Below are positions 49,497-62,704 of a stretch of 64,000 nucleotides of DNA, piece after piece (the first letter of the stretch is position 1; every line of letters begins with the position of its first letter). A program made the position numbers and the translations under genes. This DNA comes from Sapria himalayana (Eukaryota; Streptophyta; Magnoliopsida; Malpighiales; Rafflesiaceae), in the NCBI GenBank assembly GCA_029783825.1, contig JAREIK010002259.1:440974-504973 (forward strand). The letters are read 5' to 3'. The notes below the pieces were generated by a model. The model saw only the letters and a program-made list of their open reading frames with translations, searched no databases and had not been told where the DNA came from.

Positions 49497-52402
49497 AAGA
49501 TAAAAGACCCTCCCGCCAGAAAGAATCAAATTATTTGCCGCAGAGAGGTCATCTTCTCTCCATAAGTACTACATCGACACATCACAAGGGGCACGTAGGT
49601 TTCGCCTGACTATACTAAAAAGGCCGCACCGCAGGTAGCAGATATTATACCAAAGACTCCAGCCAATGCCCTTTAAAGGGAAAGAAGATAAGAAAGGAGA
49701 ATATAAAAGTTTTGTGTGTGAAGGGGCTTAGGGTAGGGCTGGCTTTCATGAACCATACGAGCGTAGCCGGGCCAGGTGAGGTGGTCGGCCTTAGATAGCG
49801 AGGTGTTTCCATTACGAGAGGAGGGCTACATCTCGCGCAATGTGCTACTGATGTGTGCCCAGTTAGTTATCTGGATTCGAATTGAATCGTGACGAATTCA
49901 CAATCCTGGCTGCCATCTCGATTGATGATTGACTATCGATGATAGCCAAACTGAGACTGAGTGACTTGCTAAAGAAAGGGGACAACTTTAGAGTTGCAGG
50001 CGGGACTCTCTAATTGAATAAGATAACCATCTCCGAGATTATATGATTCTTCCAGTTAGACCGTTCCTCTTCTATTGATTTTTCCTACATATGGATATCA
50101 AAAGAAAAACTAGGGCTTACCTGGAATTTTGTTATTTCTACACGCTACCAAGACTAAGAACCCTCCTATGATGATTATACACCGGAAGCTAAAACATAAA
50201 ACTTAGACCGAGGATCAAGATCGTTCACGTTCATTTGCGTAAGGTCATCTGACCTAAATGTGGAAAGGAGCTCACAAGCAAAAGGATTCGGAAATCAATC
50301 GAACCACTTTGACTTTTGCTGTCCTATAGTCCGGGGGCCTGCCAACTATTCTTCGTGAAGAACCACTCGCTTAGAGTTCGGTGCTGCATGGAAATAGGAC
50401 TTCTGCTCCTATTGGTTCTGGGGCAGACCATCCTTCATGATGATAGGAGTCTACAATGGATCTCCATGCGGGAAGGAAGAATGATTTCTATTTCATTCCA
50501 TGAAGAAATTCGCAATAGTTAACCGAATCTTTGCAGTAGCAAAGAACAAAGGAGCAAGCTAAGCAAGGAAAGGTAAGAATAGATTAGATCGATCAAGACA
50601 GGTATCTAGGTAGTTAGTTGTTCCTATAGGAAGCACAGCTATTCCACTAAGAGAATAGATAGAGCAACAACCTAGGAGCAGATAATAGAAGCTGCCACTG
50701 ATTCCCCGTAAAATCCATTTCTTAGACCTGGAAATCTATGCTTTCTGGCTCTTCACTTCCAGTCGGTGTGCCTCCCCTTTGATTCCCAAGCTAGAATTCA
50801 ACCAGCATCTCCGGTGGATTTCCCGGTGCACTTCCCTTTATTTATTGTTATTGTGTTTATTGACAGAGCCCAACAAGAACCTCTGAAAAAGAGGAATTTT
50901 TATAGTAAGTAGGGCAGTCAAGGGCTCTTAGAGGATATCTATTTCCATCTGAACTAATGTTATCCAGGTATCGGCCCTAAAAACATGTGCTAAAGCACCT
51001 TTCCAGCGATATATCCGCTTATAAGCTTGTTTGGGAGACTCAGCTGCAAGCTCAGATCTTCTTGTTTCGGCTTTCTTGCTTGTTAATGGGTGGGCCAAAG
51101 CAAAGCTTCTAGCGTTAGCGAGAAAACTACCTATTTCAAGGTATATAATCGCTTAGTGTGCTTTTAAAGTCAGGCTCTAAAGGCTAAGGTAGGACCCATA
51201 CCGATAGATTTTTTCTATGGCGAAAGATCTGAAAGCGCGTAAATAGCTTCTGAGAGAATCCAGCTACTTAGGGTCTTCTCTTGAAGAGGTGTTTTACGCA
51301 CTTGAATCTCTATCAATAACAATAGGAAAGAGCTTGCCTGATTAGAATCGTTAGGAAGTGCACTTATTTTCTTGTGTTAGGGCGGGGAAGTATATGCTGC
51401 GACCCAACTAATGCGGAAGACCTCCGGTTGTAACGGAAGCAAAAAGTGGAATTGGTTCGATGGTAGACCTGGTCCAAGCCTGGTAATAGACCCAAACTCC
51501 GAAAAAGAAAGGGTCAATGGATTAGTTTATCACTTCGGCCTGCCTTATTCCTTTGAGGATAGGCATCGGGGCTAGAAGACTTTGATACAAAACCACTCTG
51601 TGAGGCAGAATCTACAAACGGTCAAATTGTTTGTGTGTTTGTATAGTAATCCAGTTCGGCCGTTTACTAGAGATGGGCGGGATGATGGGTAGAAAGTCTA
51701 ACCGCCTGGTTTCGAATGGGAGAGCAAATTATGTTACGCTAGTGATTATAGAAAAAGAGTGAAATGGGCTTAGAGGCAGCTAGGGACCTTTAAACCTCTA
51801 TTTTACACCGGTTAGGTATTTATCTGATCAGCAGGTAAAGACTCTCAAACCCAAGCTTTTAAAAGCAAGTGCCGTGGTAATACGGCGAAAGCTGCCTAGC
51901 TTCTTTCTTCACAGACAGCGTAGTGATAAGAAAATGCTAATGCCGTTGACTCAGATCCAAGACGTAAAGTGGTTGATGACAACTTTGAGTAGGAGGACTA
52001 ATTCATCACAACAGGTTGAATCCCGAGATCATTCTTCCCTTGAGCGGCTCCTGAGCCCAGCTCGCCTTTTTTGTTAGAGCCATCGAAATCTTCAACTTAT
52101 GGCTAAGCCGACATAACATATTCAACCACGGATTAAGTCGACATAACATCCTCATGTTCAGTCAGGTTTTTCCAATTGGATGACCCAGCCGGAAGAAGTA
52201 GGGCTTTTTTGGCCTTCGGCTGCACCTTCTGCTCGAGCTCGCCGTAGGAAACTTTCCGCCGATAGGAGTAACTGGTTTTGAAAAACCTTACTTCGCTTAG
52301 CAGACATGAGTGTGGAAAGTATATTTAATCGCCTCCACTAATGCAAGTGCAGTTCTCGCTATAGAGGAGGCTTTTTTTCACCTCGCCCATGTGTAACAGC
52401 AA
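49497..52402. other. Mitochondrial-type spacer (copy B)
   Basis: No recognised gene. Relative to copy A, a segment of about 58 bases is missing near 51726. Confidence 0.55.
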
Positions 52403-52741
52403 ATGGGGAACAACAAGCTCCAAGCTCTTTTGCCTATTAATGACATTCCTTCCGGATCAAGTTTTGTATATTCTGATCGGGTAATTGCATATTCTGATGA
52501 TTACTGGTTTCGGAACTCATCTTCAAACCAGATGCCTTCTGCAGCCGGATGTTCGACCAAAGTATCAGGTGACACATACGCTCAACAGCTTTCTCGAAGT
52601 GAGGGAGATGGCGCATACTCAAACGAGGGGCTTTCCCACTCTGATTTACCAACCACTGGGGTCATACTCCTTCCTTTCCCCAACCCTATAACTTTGACCT
52701 CATTTCACCTTTGTATACAAACATTGATAAGGATTAAGTGA
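52403..52741 (+). CDS. Unrecognised 112-codon open frame (copy B)
   Basis: The frame starts at an ATG and reads NDIPSGSSFVYSDRVIAYSDD, then GDGAYSNEGLSHSDLPTTGV. Copy A has a TGA straight after the equivalent ATG and about 23 additional bases before NDIPSGSS, but the remainder is parallel (22376-22678). I recognise no domain, and coding is not established. Confidence 0.3.
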   Translation: MGNNKLQALLPINDIPSGSSFVYSDRVIAYSDDYWFRNSSSNQMPSAAGCSTKVSGDTYAQQLSRSEGDGAYSNEGLSHSDLPTTGVILLPFPNPITLTSFHLCIQTLIRIK

Positions 52742-53644
52742 CTCGAGCAAAGCGAAGAGGGACTATGTGAATCGCAAAAGTAGGGAACTGTCTTTTTTTC
52801 TCCAACTTACACTACAATTGAAACTGGATCTCAGTCTGGAAAGGTCCTTTTGAAATTTACTTTCCTTTGTCCGATCCTGCCGACCTATAATTTGCTTACT
52901 TTCCCACTAGCCTCGCCGGCTTTCACAAAATCTTTCCTACGGAAGTTCAATTTGAATTTGTTTTCATTTCAAGAGAGACTTCAGCTGCAACAGGAGTGGA
53001 TTCGCTTTTCTCCCACTGGCTGAAAGGACACTCCTACTGAGTGGACAATGGCTGCAAGGTAACCAACCTTTACCTATAATCCTCTCCCATTAACTCCTAA
53101 AGGAGGAATGAATAAGAAAGAATATGAGAGTATTTTGCCCTCCCCATCACCCTGACTTCAAAACTCCCTTACACCCCAATCTGCCTGGATTGCTTGAGGA
53201 CTGAAACTGGCTTGGCTCCACCACTTGTGCCTGCCCTCGAAAAGTTCTAGGGTGAGATATTCTCATTTTCCTAGAGACTGCTATGGACCTATTCCCATCT
53301 AGGGCAAATTCCTATGGATCATCCCATTAAAGAAATTAGGATAATGGCTCCAGAAAGACAAGATGTGCTTACCACTTGAGCTATACTGACTTTGAATTGA
53401 AGGAGGGCCTGCGATTTATAACTTCTTATATTGGGCATTTTACACAGCTTAAGCTCTATTTTAAAACATTCCCGAGTAGTGCAAATTTCACACTTGATAA
53501 AAGGACTGATACTGGCTATCCAATAAAGAAGAAAAATCAAAGACATCAAAGTAGTCTTACCTAGGAATCACAGATTGATTTTAAATGGGGCCTATCTTTT
53601 CCTATTGAAATTGAATCAAGATACTGTTGGGACCGTGATAATCT

Positions 53645-53699
<55 letters not shown>

Positions 53700-56440
53700 C
53701 ACATATCACATCATTTCTCCCGGATTGGGAGAGTCCTCATCACTGTGAGAGGATACGGCTCTTTAGCCTAGTGTTTTTTTTCTAATTCCATATTCCATAA
53801 ATAGGCATCTAGATTCCCTTACGTAGGCTCATGCTTTCTATTACCCTCCACACCACAAGTCCTTTTCAAGTCTGTCTCTCTCTAAGACTCGAAATGAATG
53901 AAGATCGTAGCGAAAGGAGAAATAGATAGTGTGGAGTACTCCGATGTCATTTTCTTTGTCGAAATGGGATTTGTGTTCAGTGTACCCAAGGTACATTACA
54001 ATAATGAAGTGAAGAGAGAACTATTTGCCTGCGGTAGGCAAAATTGGAGGAAGAGTATTCATTTGAAAGCTTTAGTCCAGGATTTCCTTCGATGGCGAAA
54101 CCGGTGGTCCAGGTGAGTTCGTTGTTTTCAAACCTGCAGTGTCAAAGGCTAAAGCAGACAAAGGCTAGGGATTAGGAGATAGCTTTTTTGATAGCTAGTT
54201 TTCACTTCGTTTCAGAAGTGGGAATAGCAGTAGAAGGAGTGGCATTTCCAACATCAAATCTCCACATTTATCAGTTTCGAAGAATTCTTCATATGCCTCG
54301 GCAATCGCTAGGTCTTTCCCATCCCAATGTGAAGGTACTTAAAAGAAGTCCAAAGAGGAAAACTTATAAGTGTGAACAAGAAAGTTTCTGTACATCCGGC
54401 CTTTCGTGGGATAAGGTCTGTATTGGCACAGCTCACATCTTTTGAAAGACAAAGGGCTATGTGTAATAGCTAAACAACAACATTAAAAAAAGGATCCTAT
54501 TCTTTCTGAGTGCCAAGCTAAATGCTCACAGCGGATTAGAAGGTAGTTCAGTCCTATCGGACCAGACACTTCATACCTGAGGGATAATTTAGCAAGTAAT
54601 CTCCATACATCAGACTTCCTTTTTATGCTCCGAAGAGGGTTTTTTAGTAAATATTTTGCAGTTAGTAATTATAGGCTTTTATCTATTCTCCCTATTCCTC
54701 ATTCACTTCCAAACGAGCTAAACATATTTCTTGGGGTTTCGAGACGAATCAACTCCCACTCCTATTCTAACTTGAATCTTTATATACTCTTATAAAAGCA
54801 GATGCGCGGAATCGTAAACATACCTTCCTTCCTAATCTTAGAATCGTTCGTTCACACGGAGCGGTCAGAATAGGACTTGACTGAAAACAGACTAAGGCTC
54901 AGGCAAGGAACTTATTGCTATATTTCTTTCAAGTCGTGCTTTCTCCTCAGGGTTTCCATCAGTAGAAAGAAAAGTAGTAAAGGAATGCTTCTTTTGAAGA
55001 GTTTGAGGGTCGATGGGACGAAAGAAGCAAAGAGCCTCTTCATAGCACTACTTCTAAGAGATAGAGTGATAGGCTAAGAAAGCAGTCTATAGTGAAGTTT
55101 TCACAAGTAAACTACTTCTCTGACCTTGTGGTGCAGTCTCCGTTGAGCTACGGATACGATTTCTGACGAAAGAGCTGAGCTTCGCTTTAGGGAGGGGATA
55201 CTACTTATTAGTTAGATTAGACGGACAGTCTTTCCATGCTTTGTTCTTACGAAGACTAACCGGGAAGGATGGTTTTCAAGGAGGTATACTGGCAGAGCAG
55301 GAAGATAGGCAAAGGGGGAAGCGACTAGAACTTTTCCTCCCAACATCGCCGGTAAGGCTATTGAGATGGCTAGTGTCAGACCTTATTGAAGCGGATAAAG
55401 CTTAATGAAGATTCTAAACTCATGGTAGCTCAGGAGTAGGAAAAGGTATGACAAGACTTGACATGCCAAAACATCGCTCGTGAGCTCGGAACGAGCCGGA
55501 GCAAATGAGGGATTGTACCGCAGCTTGCTTAGAAATTGAAAGTCAAAGTAATCCTATTCCTCACTGCTCATCTGCCTTGGTATCCGTGTTAGGAAGTCAA
55601 AAACTCTACTTTCCGCTGCCAAACATGTATGTTGAAGTCTCGGAAATAAGTCATTGACATTTATCAGAGAATCGATAGTTCGTCTCGTCTTGGGGAATCC
55701 TAGATCAATCATAGATCTGGGCAGAAGCGCCCTTCCCTAAGACATAAGATACCTTCTCCTAATCATCGGCGTGACACCTATTATTTCTTTTCTCGAAAGA
55801 TGCAGCTACGGCCTTTTCGGCCTCGAAAGGCATTGTTGAAATTACACAGCAAACTCAACCAACAAAGGATGGCAGTACTTGAACCTCACATTCGCGAAAA
55901 ACCTGGTAACATCACCCCCTAACAAAGGGGAGAACCCAATCGGTCTGCATCTGCATTTAGCATTGCCTTCACCTTTCAATGGATTGGCTGCAGTAGCGGT
56001 TCCCTCTTAAGAAGATCAATAGTCTGATGCCTCGTATCCTTCAAGTGTTTTTCGGAATAAAAGGAAAAGGCTTCATCTACACCTTTCAAGGGCTAGTTTT
56101 CTTATTGATTTGACATCTTGTCTTGCGTGTGCCGTCTTGTTAATATCAAATGAACTAGAGCCAGGATGAAGGGGCGATGATCAGCCCACACAATTGGTAG
56201 TATGAGAGGCTGCCACCTATGGCCTATCCATTCCATACCCAAACACAACTCTGAAAGCCTATGTATAGTTAACCACAGGTGCTACTTCTTTTGTGAAGTA
56301 TTCCATTCCGACTTCTGTAGGGGATCACAGTTTCATCATTGCACCTCACTAGGATTTCTTTCTTCCCTTAGAGTCCTCCTAGCGGGTCTTAGTGCCTTCC
56401 TCTCTTATGAAAAGGCTCCCACCCCAAGGCCTTTATTGAT
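52742..56440. other. Mitochondrial-type spacer (copy B)
   Basis: No known gene was recognised. The stretch includes a 72-codon frame at 53898-54116 (KIVAKGEIDSVEYSDVIFFV), whose copy A version is interrupted near 24004, and the expanded AT run at 53647-53696. Confidence 0.5.
53635..53702. repeat. (AT)25 within an inverted repeat (copy B)
   Basis: The arms GTGATAAT and ATTATCAC flank CTAG and a 50-base AT run. The copy A equivalent has 14 bases of AT. Expansion or contraction happened after the copies separated. Confidence 0.9.
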
Positions 56441-56995
56441 AATCGCTCTCCTAATGAAGTTTTGTTCTCCACCCACTGACTCTCACTTTCAGGTCGTTGG
56501 GTGTGCATGCTATCCATATCCCTTGGTCCGTATAGAAAGGATAAACTTGATCCCAAGTAGAACCGCATCTACATTTCTCGTAATGGTCTTTTTGATGAGA
56601 GCCCTTTTTCCCCCCTTTCCAACAACTTAAATTATGCAAAGAAACAATGATAATGACTCTGAGGGCAATTCCACTCTTACTTTACTTTACCGCTCTTGCA
56701 GCCCACTTTACCTTATGAAACTTTGATAGGTTCTCCACATAACTCAGTTGTTGGTGACTCTACTAAGACTGCTCGATGCCACCTACTCAGGATGCTCTTT
56801 CATACACTACAAGCATGCCCACTCAGCTACACAAGCTTAATAAACAAAGCAATTATAAAGAAAGTCATCCACTAAATACTTTTGCCGCTCAACTCAAATC
56901 AGTTGCATGAGAGCCCGAAAACTTTCATCAAGCATCTACTGATCCGTCTTGGGTAAAGGCAATGGAGGAAGAGTCAGTTGGCATCAATCAGCTTT
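56441..56995 (+). pseudogene. Ty1/copia pol relic (copy B)
   Basis: The copia integrase end (GCACYPYPL-type, PYRKDKLDPK) and the reverse transcriptase start (EPENFHQASTDPSWVKAMEEE at 56911-56973) lie in the same arrangement as at 26388-26943. The relic therefore predates separation of the two copies. Confidence 0.75.
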
Positions 56996-57868
56996 AGCTT
57001 CCTGAGCCCTAGGTTGAGCTGAAAGCAAGTTCGAGCCTCAGTGCCCGAAACACTCTTTTATAGGCTAGAGGTCGGGATTCTTATTAGATAGATCGGCTTG
57101 CTATTATCTAGTATGCCATGCTATAGATTCAGATAGGGAACCCCCTTTATGAACTAAAAAGTAAGCTTATTCTCGGTAGATCGGGAAAGAGCGTTCAAAC
57201 CCCGGGGAAGGGAGGAAAGGCGGCATCTAAGCGCCATCTTCTTCTATAACTATCACAAGTCTCTAGGCCTGAGTCTTCTAAGCTTTGAGTTTGAAATATA
57301 ACTAAGAAGCTGATGTCTTGGTCGAGTCTTCTCCCTCGGATCCGCTTTCGGGAAACTCCTAAACTCAAGCCGATTTGTAGATATGTTCTAAGCCTGGAAT
57401 TCCCTACTTCGGCATTACGTTTTTTTTCGGAAGTATTTTTTTTCTAATTAAGGGACCGTTGGAGGTCAGTCAGGAACAAAGCTTTCAATTGAAAGAGATA
57501 ATGCTAAATTAACTTTTAAATCTTGGGCATTATCTGCCTCTTTTTTTTTATTCAGCTTCCTCGGACAATCAGGCAGTTCATTCACAGCTTGCACCATGGA
57601 TTCGAGCACAAGAACAGAGACTGCCAGCTTCCTTTCCTCATGTTCGACGATTCCATCTTCCTGGCCTTGCTTGCCTCATGCGAGAAAAGAGGGAAAGTCA
57701 AGTGCTAACATGCTCACACCGGTCATGGGGAATGCCGCATCTGAGACTGTCAAAGCAGCTCTTTGTCCAATTCTGGTCTTGGATCCGCTTTTTCTCCAAA
57801 GCAAATCGCAGCATTTCCAATTTCTTTGTCCCATGGACTGGAACTCTTGATTTTATTCTTATTCGGAA
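56996..57868. other. Spacer downstream of nad9 (copy B)
   Basis: This is the counterpart of 26944-27816. No known gene was recognised. Confidence 0.5.
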
Positions 57869-58441
57869 TTATCCGTCGCTACGCTGTTCCCAAGGACTAG
57901 CCAAATCGAAATAGCGATATTCTTAGGTAATCTCGATGGGTTCATAAACTACATGTTTCTCTAGATCATCATAGCGTACTTCCACATATCCACTCAGAGG
58001 AAGGTCTTTTCGTAATGGATGACCCTAGAATCCATAATCTGTTTAAATACGGCGTAGATCCGGATGATTGATGAAAGAAACACCAAACATATCCCAAACT
58101 TCTCGCACCCACCGGCCGGCTTATGGAAATAGACTTACTACCGGATATATTCGTGTGACTTCATCTGCACTAGTTTGTACACGAATGTGTGAGTTATACC
58201 TTGTACTCAGTAAATTATAGACCACTTCAAATCTGAGTTTTCGAGAGGGATGATAAACTCCGCAAATATCGATCGAAACTTGAAACCTTGTATAGGTATG
58301 CAATTTCAGAAAGCACAACAATTTCAAGAGGTAATCCGAATTGGTATCAGATCTATTCCCATGTTCCGATCTTTCTATTTTTTTTACCCATTTCTTGGGG
58401 ATAGTCTCCCAACTATATTTGAAAATGAATTGGTTATCCAT
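57869..58441 (-). pseudogene. nad9: nad9 (broken copy B)
   Basis: The length equals the intact copy (573 bases) with no net indel, but three stops interrupt the frame. The first replaces Ser in the FPSAG segment (TCA to TAA, near 58119-58121). Two more lie in the RRI-TDYGF-G segment near 58026-58050. This copy retains TDYGF, nearer to the usual plant sequence than STYYGF in copy A, so each copy has changed independently. Confidence 0.95.
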
Positions 58442-60710
58442 AAATCAAGCTTTCTTTGAGTTGAGTTCCGTTTCTCGCTCTAAAAAGGAAGAAAGACTTG
58501 TTGGAAATCGCCGGTTGGGTTTGTCCAACCAAGAAAGGCATGGGAGGGGCATTGCTTGAGCTAAGTCAAGCTTTTTCCAAGTGTTGTCAAGACGGGCTGC
58601 CTAGAAAGTAAAAAAAGAGAGGAAAACTTCCGTCACTGCACCACTTTCGCTCCGTTTACGCGAATCCGCCGATTCAAGGCTAGGAACGCTGGTATCAGGA
58701 TTGTTGACAAAAGTTCCCGCTGTCTATTCCACATTCATCTGCAGGCTAGAAGGAATTGCCTTCAAATTCAAGATGAATCATCATGAGCAATCTGAGGAGC
58801 AGTCTGTGAAGCTTTTTATCATGGGAACTTGCTGCTCAATAAGGAAAAAGTGCGGCAGCTTAAGCAGCTTGTAGAACATTGTCTGAAGAGCTCACTGAAA
58901 TGCGGTTGAGACCTCCTAGGAACCTTGGGCTTTTCTTTCTCGGTTGATACCATCATCCTCCCTATGAAAAGGAGGCAATCTTTCCTCCGAACTTTTACGA
59001 TCCTAGTGTGAGTGGATGTGTACCACTTGAACCAGGGGATTCCACGCCTTTTTCTTGCTGACGTTCAGATGTCCCCATGGACTGATAATGAGGAAGTCAA
59101 GCATAGAATTCAATGTGTTCAGCATTTATTTAAAGATGAGGAAACGTCTGGCATTCGAAAGGGCTTCAGACTCGACCTGAAAGGTGCCTGTCACATCTAT
59201 TGGACCAGACGGAAAGACAAGCTTTCTTGTAGCATGCATGGGTTCCCGTATACTTTTGTTTTGCTTTCATTCGACTCGATCCCTTCCCGCCCGACTTGCA
59301 TGTGTGAAGCATATACCGATCTAATATGTCAATAGTTCCGAAATCAGCGGTCACTAGCACGAAACAGCCAACTCACTTCGCCTACGCACTAAAGGAAAAA
59401 GGATGCTGATCAGGATCAGCATACTTCTTACGTCCTTCCCCTTTCTTTTGTTGTAAGCTCTTGGTGCCTGCTTTAAGAAAAGAAATGGAGCTCATTTCTC
59501 ACTGCTTCATTTTGGTTCCACTGTAGCAGTGCGGATTCTTTCATGTTTGTTCGTCGACGTCATGGTCCTCCTCCTTCTTTTATACGTTGACGACAAGGGA
59601 AGGATTATTCTCTTTTCTTTTCTTTAATCAATGAGCTTGGCAACCATCACCATCATCCGCTGCATGACTTTCTCGGCATGGAGGTCTCTCGTTCCACCTA
59701 TGTACTTCGCCTAACCCAAAAAAAGTATACTCTTTCATTCTTATATCGTCTATCCTTCCCTGCGCTACGCCTATCTCTCCAGGTGCCAAGCTCTCCGCCC
59801 CTAATCCTAGAAACCTATAACAAAAAAAGGTAGGCTGCCCTGACGACCGACCCTCTACCTCGGGCCGGGCTTGGTCAGAATCTCCTTTCCTTCCCTATAT
59901 CCTCTCCTCTTAATCTAGAAAAAAGCCCTATAAAGCAAGAGCAAGCTGCTAGAAGTAGCACGCTAGGGCTTGACTAAGATAATAGAAAGTAAAGGCTCTT
60001 CTAATCGCTAGTAGTTTATTTTCATGTACAAAAAAGAAAAGAAACATTTGAGACCTCTTCTTACTTTCCATTTTTCAACAGCAATTACACATTCCTTCGG
60101 CCCCTGATTACAGTCGAAGTGCCATTGCCCCTAGATATATGAAGAACCTATCTGCACCTTCCAATTCTTACTTTCGGAAGAAAAGAGGAGGTGATGACCC
60201 ATTCCACCAACTATCTGAAATGATGGCAAACATGGCCATAGTCGTGACCAACACCACCTTTTCCTGATCATCATGGCTTTTTTCCTTCCCTTTGCCATTC
60301 TTTTATGGGCACTCAAAGAATCAAACGACTTAAGCAGACTTTCCGGTCACTGATCATGATCAGTCCTTCTTACTCTCACTGTTAGAAATTCTTTGATAAG
60401 ATTATCCCTCTTTTCTCAGTGCTGAGAAAAGCTCATCCCCTCTTGCTTGGAAAAAACCGTTGCCGAAGAAACTTAATGTTGACCAATGTCACTGACTCAT
60501 ACATTCTCTGTGGAGTCTCCCCGATTTCTCATGCGGGAGTACCTTATCCTTTACCACCATTAGCACAGCTTCGAAGCCTGTCTACAACTATGGATGCTGT
60601 TCATATGCTTTTGCTTTCTTTTGTTCTTTTGTTACAAAAACTTGATTGAAGAAGCCATTAGCGCCAGATCTGCGGGCTTATCTTTTATCAAAAAAATGAA
60701 AAGAAACAGA
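58442..60710. other. Mitochondrial-type spacer between nad9 and matR (copy B)
   Basis: This is the counterpart of 28390-30672. No known gene was recognised apart from the shared 107-codon frame. Confidence 0.5.
59012..59335 (+). CDS. Unrecognised open frame kept in both repeat copies (B)
   Basis: This is the partner of 28961-29284, with the same length, start context and stop. I see no recognisable domain. Confidence 0.25.
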   Translation: MDVYHLNQGIPRLFLADVQMSPWTDNEEVKHRIQCVQHLFKDEETSGIRKGFRLDLKGACHIYWTRRKDKLSCSMHGFPYTFVLLSFDSIPSRPTCMCEAYTDLICQ

Positions 60711-61227
60711 CTAGACAAGTCTTTGAGTGCTCCTTGTTGTTCGGATCTTGCCGAGCTTCCCAAGGTCTATGCTGTTGGGGAACTCTTCAAGGGTCCGACC
60801 ACATTCTTGATTTACTATATTTGAGTCTTTGGAGTACTTTGGGATTATATTCCGCGCCGAGGATTTGTGCTTGTGGGCTATGGTGAATATTGCAGACCAG
60901 CGGATCTGCTGGTCGACAATGGTTCAGACATGGTAAAGGTTGTCGTGGCACCTGTAGTAGAACAGAGGACTGATCGCGATGCTCGCAGACCAATTTACGA
61001 TGTCTCCGTCGCTGACGCTTGTCAAGCAGGCCACGTGGATTGGCCAGGGTCTTCTTCGGCTAATGAGACCTCAATCCTAAAGCCTTCGGAGTATCTTTTT
61101 GATAGCCGCCTCGATCTTGATGGGGAATTCTCTGCTGATAGATCCCGCCCAATGTCCCCCTCCTTCCCTCGCCGCCTTCAAACCCACGGGAGTATACAAC
61201 CGGACACTCATGCCCGATCGTGAGACT
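60487..61227. repeat. 741-base tract identical to 30449-31189
   Basis: This is the partner of the identical tract. The offset is exactly 30038 at both ends, so there is no internal indel. Confidence 0.9.
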
Positions 61228-62704
61228 ACCTGTTGAACGTCCGATAGCACGTTGCTCCGACCTGAGCTATGCAACAACGAGATCCCCCTTGATCCTTGCC
61301 GGATGTGCTTGAAGGTCCCCCATAAGATGCTCGCTTTGGGACTTCTTACTCTAGTTGTTCCAAGAGTCTCTGCTACCCCATCCAGTAGACTCCCTTTTTC
61401 GCTCATCTCCTTTGTAAGCTGTTTGATCGGGATACTATTACCTAGGTTCCTAAACTTGGAATGGATGGCGGAGCGTAGGTGGCAAGCTGTTAGATGGATA
61501 CGGTCCTTTACCCGTATATGCTTCTCGAGCTCTCGAAAGAATTGTTTAGTCGTAGGAACTTTCCGAATGATCGTACCGAGGAATTCTACCGTACTCCGTG
61601 CAACTATTGTTGTTGATCCTACCGAGCCTGTCAGGCCGGATTGTAGGAATTGGGCGATACGTTTTTGTATTTCTATGAGAAGCTCTATGGCACCTACGAT
61701 TCCCAGTAGTAAGTCGTTGGCATATCGCGCGTAAGAAAGATGAATTAAGTAATGGGTTTTTAAGGGAGCCAGCTTACGGGCCAGGCATCTCTCTGACCTG
61801 ATAACTAGTCTCGCCTCCCCGCCCAGCTCTATTAGCAGGCCCTTTCTTTTGCAAGATTGAAGAAAGTCTCTCATGCCACAATTCTTATTACAGCGTTCTC
61901 GACCATAGAATTCGGCCTGAAGGGTCAAACCGATGGATTCAATGAGTAAGGCAGCGCAAAGGAGGCTCGAGGGCTTGTTCATAAAGGCGGCAAGTGCCGA
62001 AGGTGTTCTCTGGTCCCCCCTGGGCCGAGGGGGGGGGGGGGGGTGTCACGACGAAACAAGGGAATGAAAGGCCGCTTTGCGTTAGATTACCCTCCCATAA
62101 AAAGGGCTCTTTTGCCTTGGGGAGCGTTGAAGATTGCTTCTTCTCCATCATTTTCTTGGTCATCAATACGACCTGTCATTAATAGAACCGATATTATTCT
62201 CTGAACAATCGTAATTTCGTACTTATGTCGGATCCTCCCTATCTCCTGATTGAGCTTGTGTAGGTAGATGTTGCCTGGTAGGGCCGATAGTAGTACACTG
62301 TGTGGGACGGAGTAAGGACCCTTCTCACCTCCTACGAGTCATCCGGCGGAAAAGACTTTATGAATGGAGTAAAAGAACTTGGTATCATCGATCTCTTCCT
62401 TAAAGATGGAGATGAGTCGATGTAGGTCGATGGTGTGAAAAGATTTCCTGATGTCGAATTCTAAAAACCAGCGAGAGGTTCCCCACTCTTCTTTGATCCG
62501 TCTGAGGACCGAGTGGCATCCTTGACACGAACGGAAGTGCGATGTATCTGGAAACTCTGAATCGTAAATATATTCGAGTACCATTCTGATTGCCTCTTTC
62601 ATGATCTTTTCGATAGGTAAAACTATTGTGAGCGGTCTAAACTTCGACCCTTCTTTTTGTCTTCTTAAGTAATTGAAGTAATTACCTGATTGATGATAGA
62701 TCAA
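60711..62704 (-). pseudogene. matR: matR (broken copy B)
   Basis: This is the better preserved matR. A 301-codon minus frame (61077-61982) covers KPSSLL through the RT active site YANDLL to KKILRRL. An N-terminal 121-codon frame (62339-62704) covers SKFRPLTIVLPIEKI, FPDTSHFRS, LRRIKEEWGTSRWFLEFDIR and KVFSAG. Between them lie frame changes and a G15 run (62029-62043). After KILRRL two stops occur at RRL-D-G, identical to copy A. The YADD-to-YAND change fits CpG deamination of GCCGAC to GCCAAC. The nad1 exon expected downstream was not found. Confidence 0.93.
62029..62043 (+). repeat. Run of 15 G inside matR copy B
   Basis: Copy A has seven G at the corresponding site near 31989-31998. The run shifts the matR frame. 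Confidence 0.9.
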
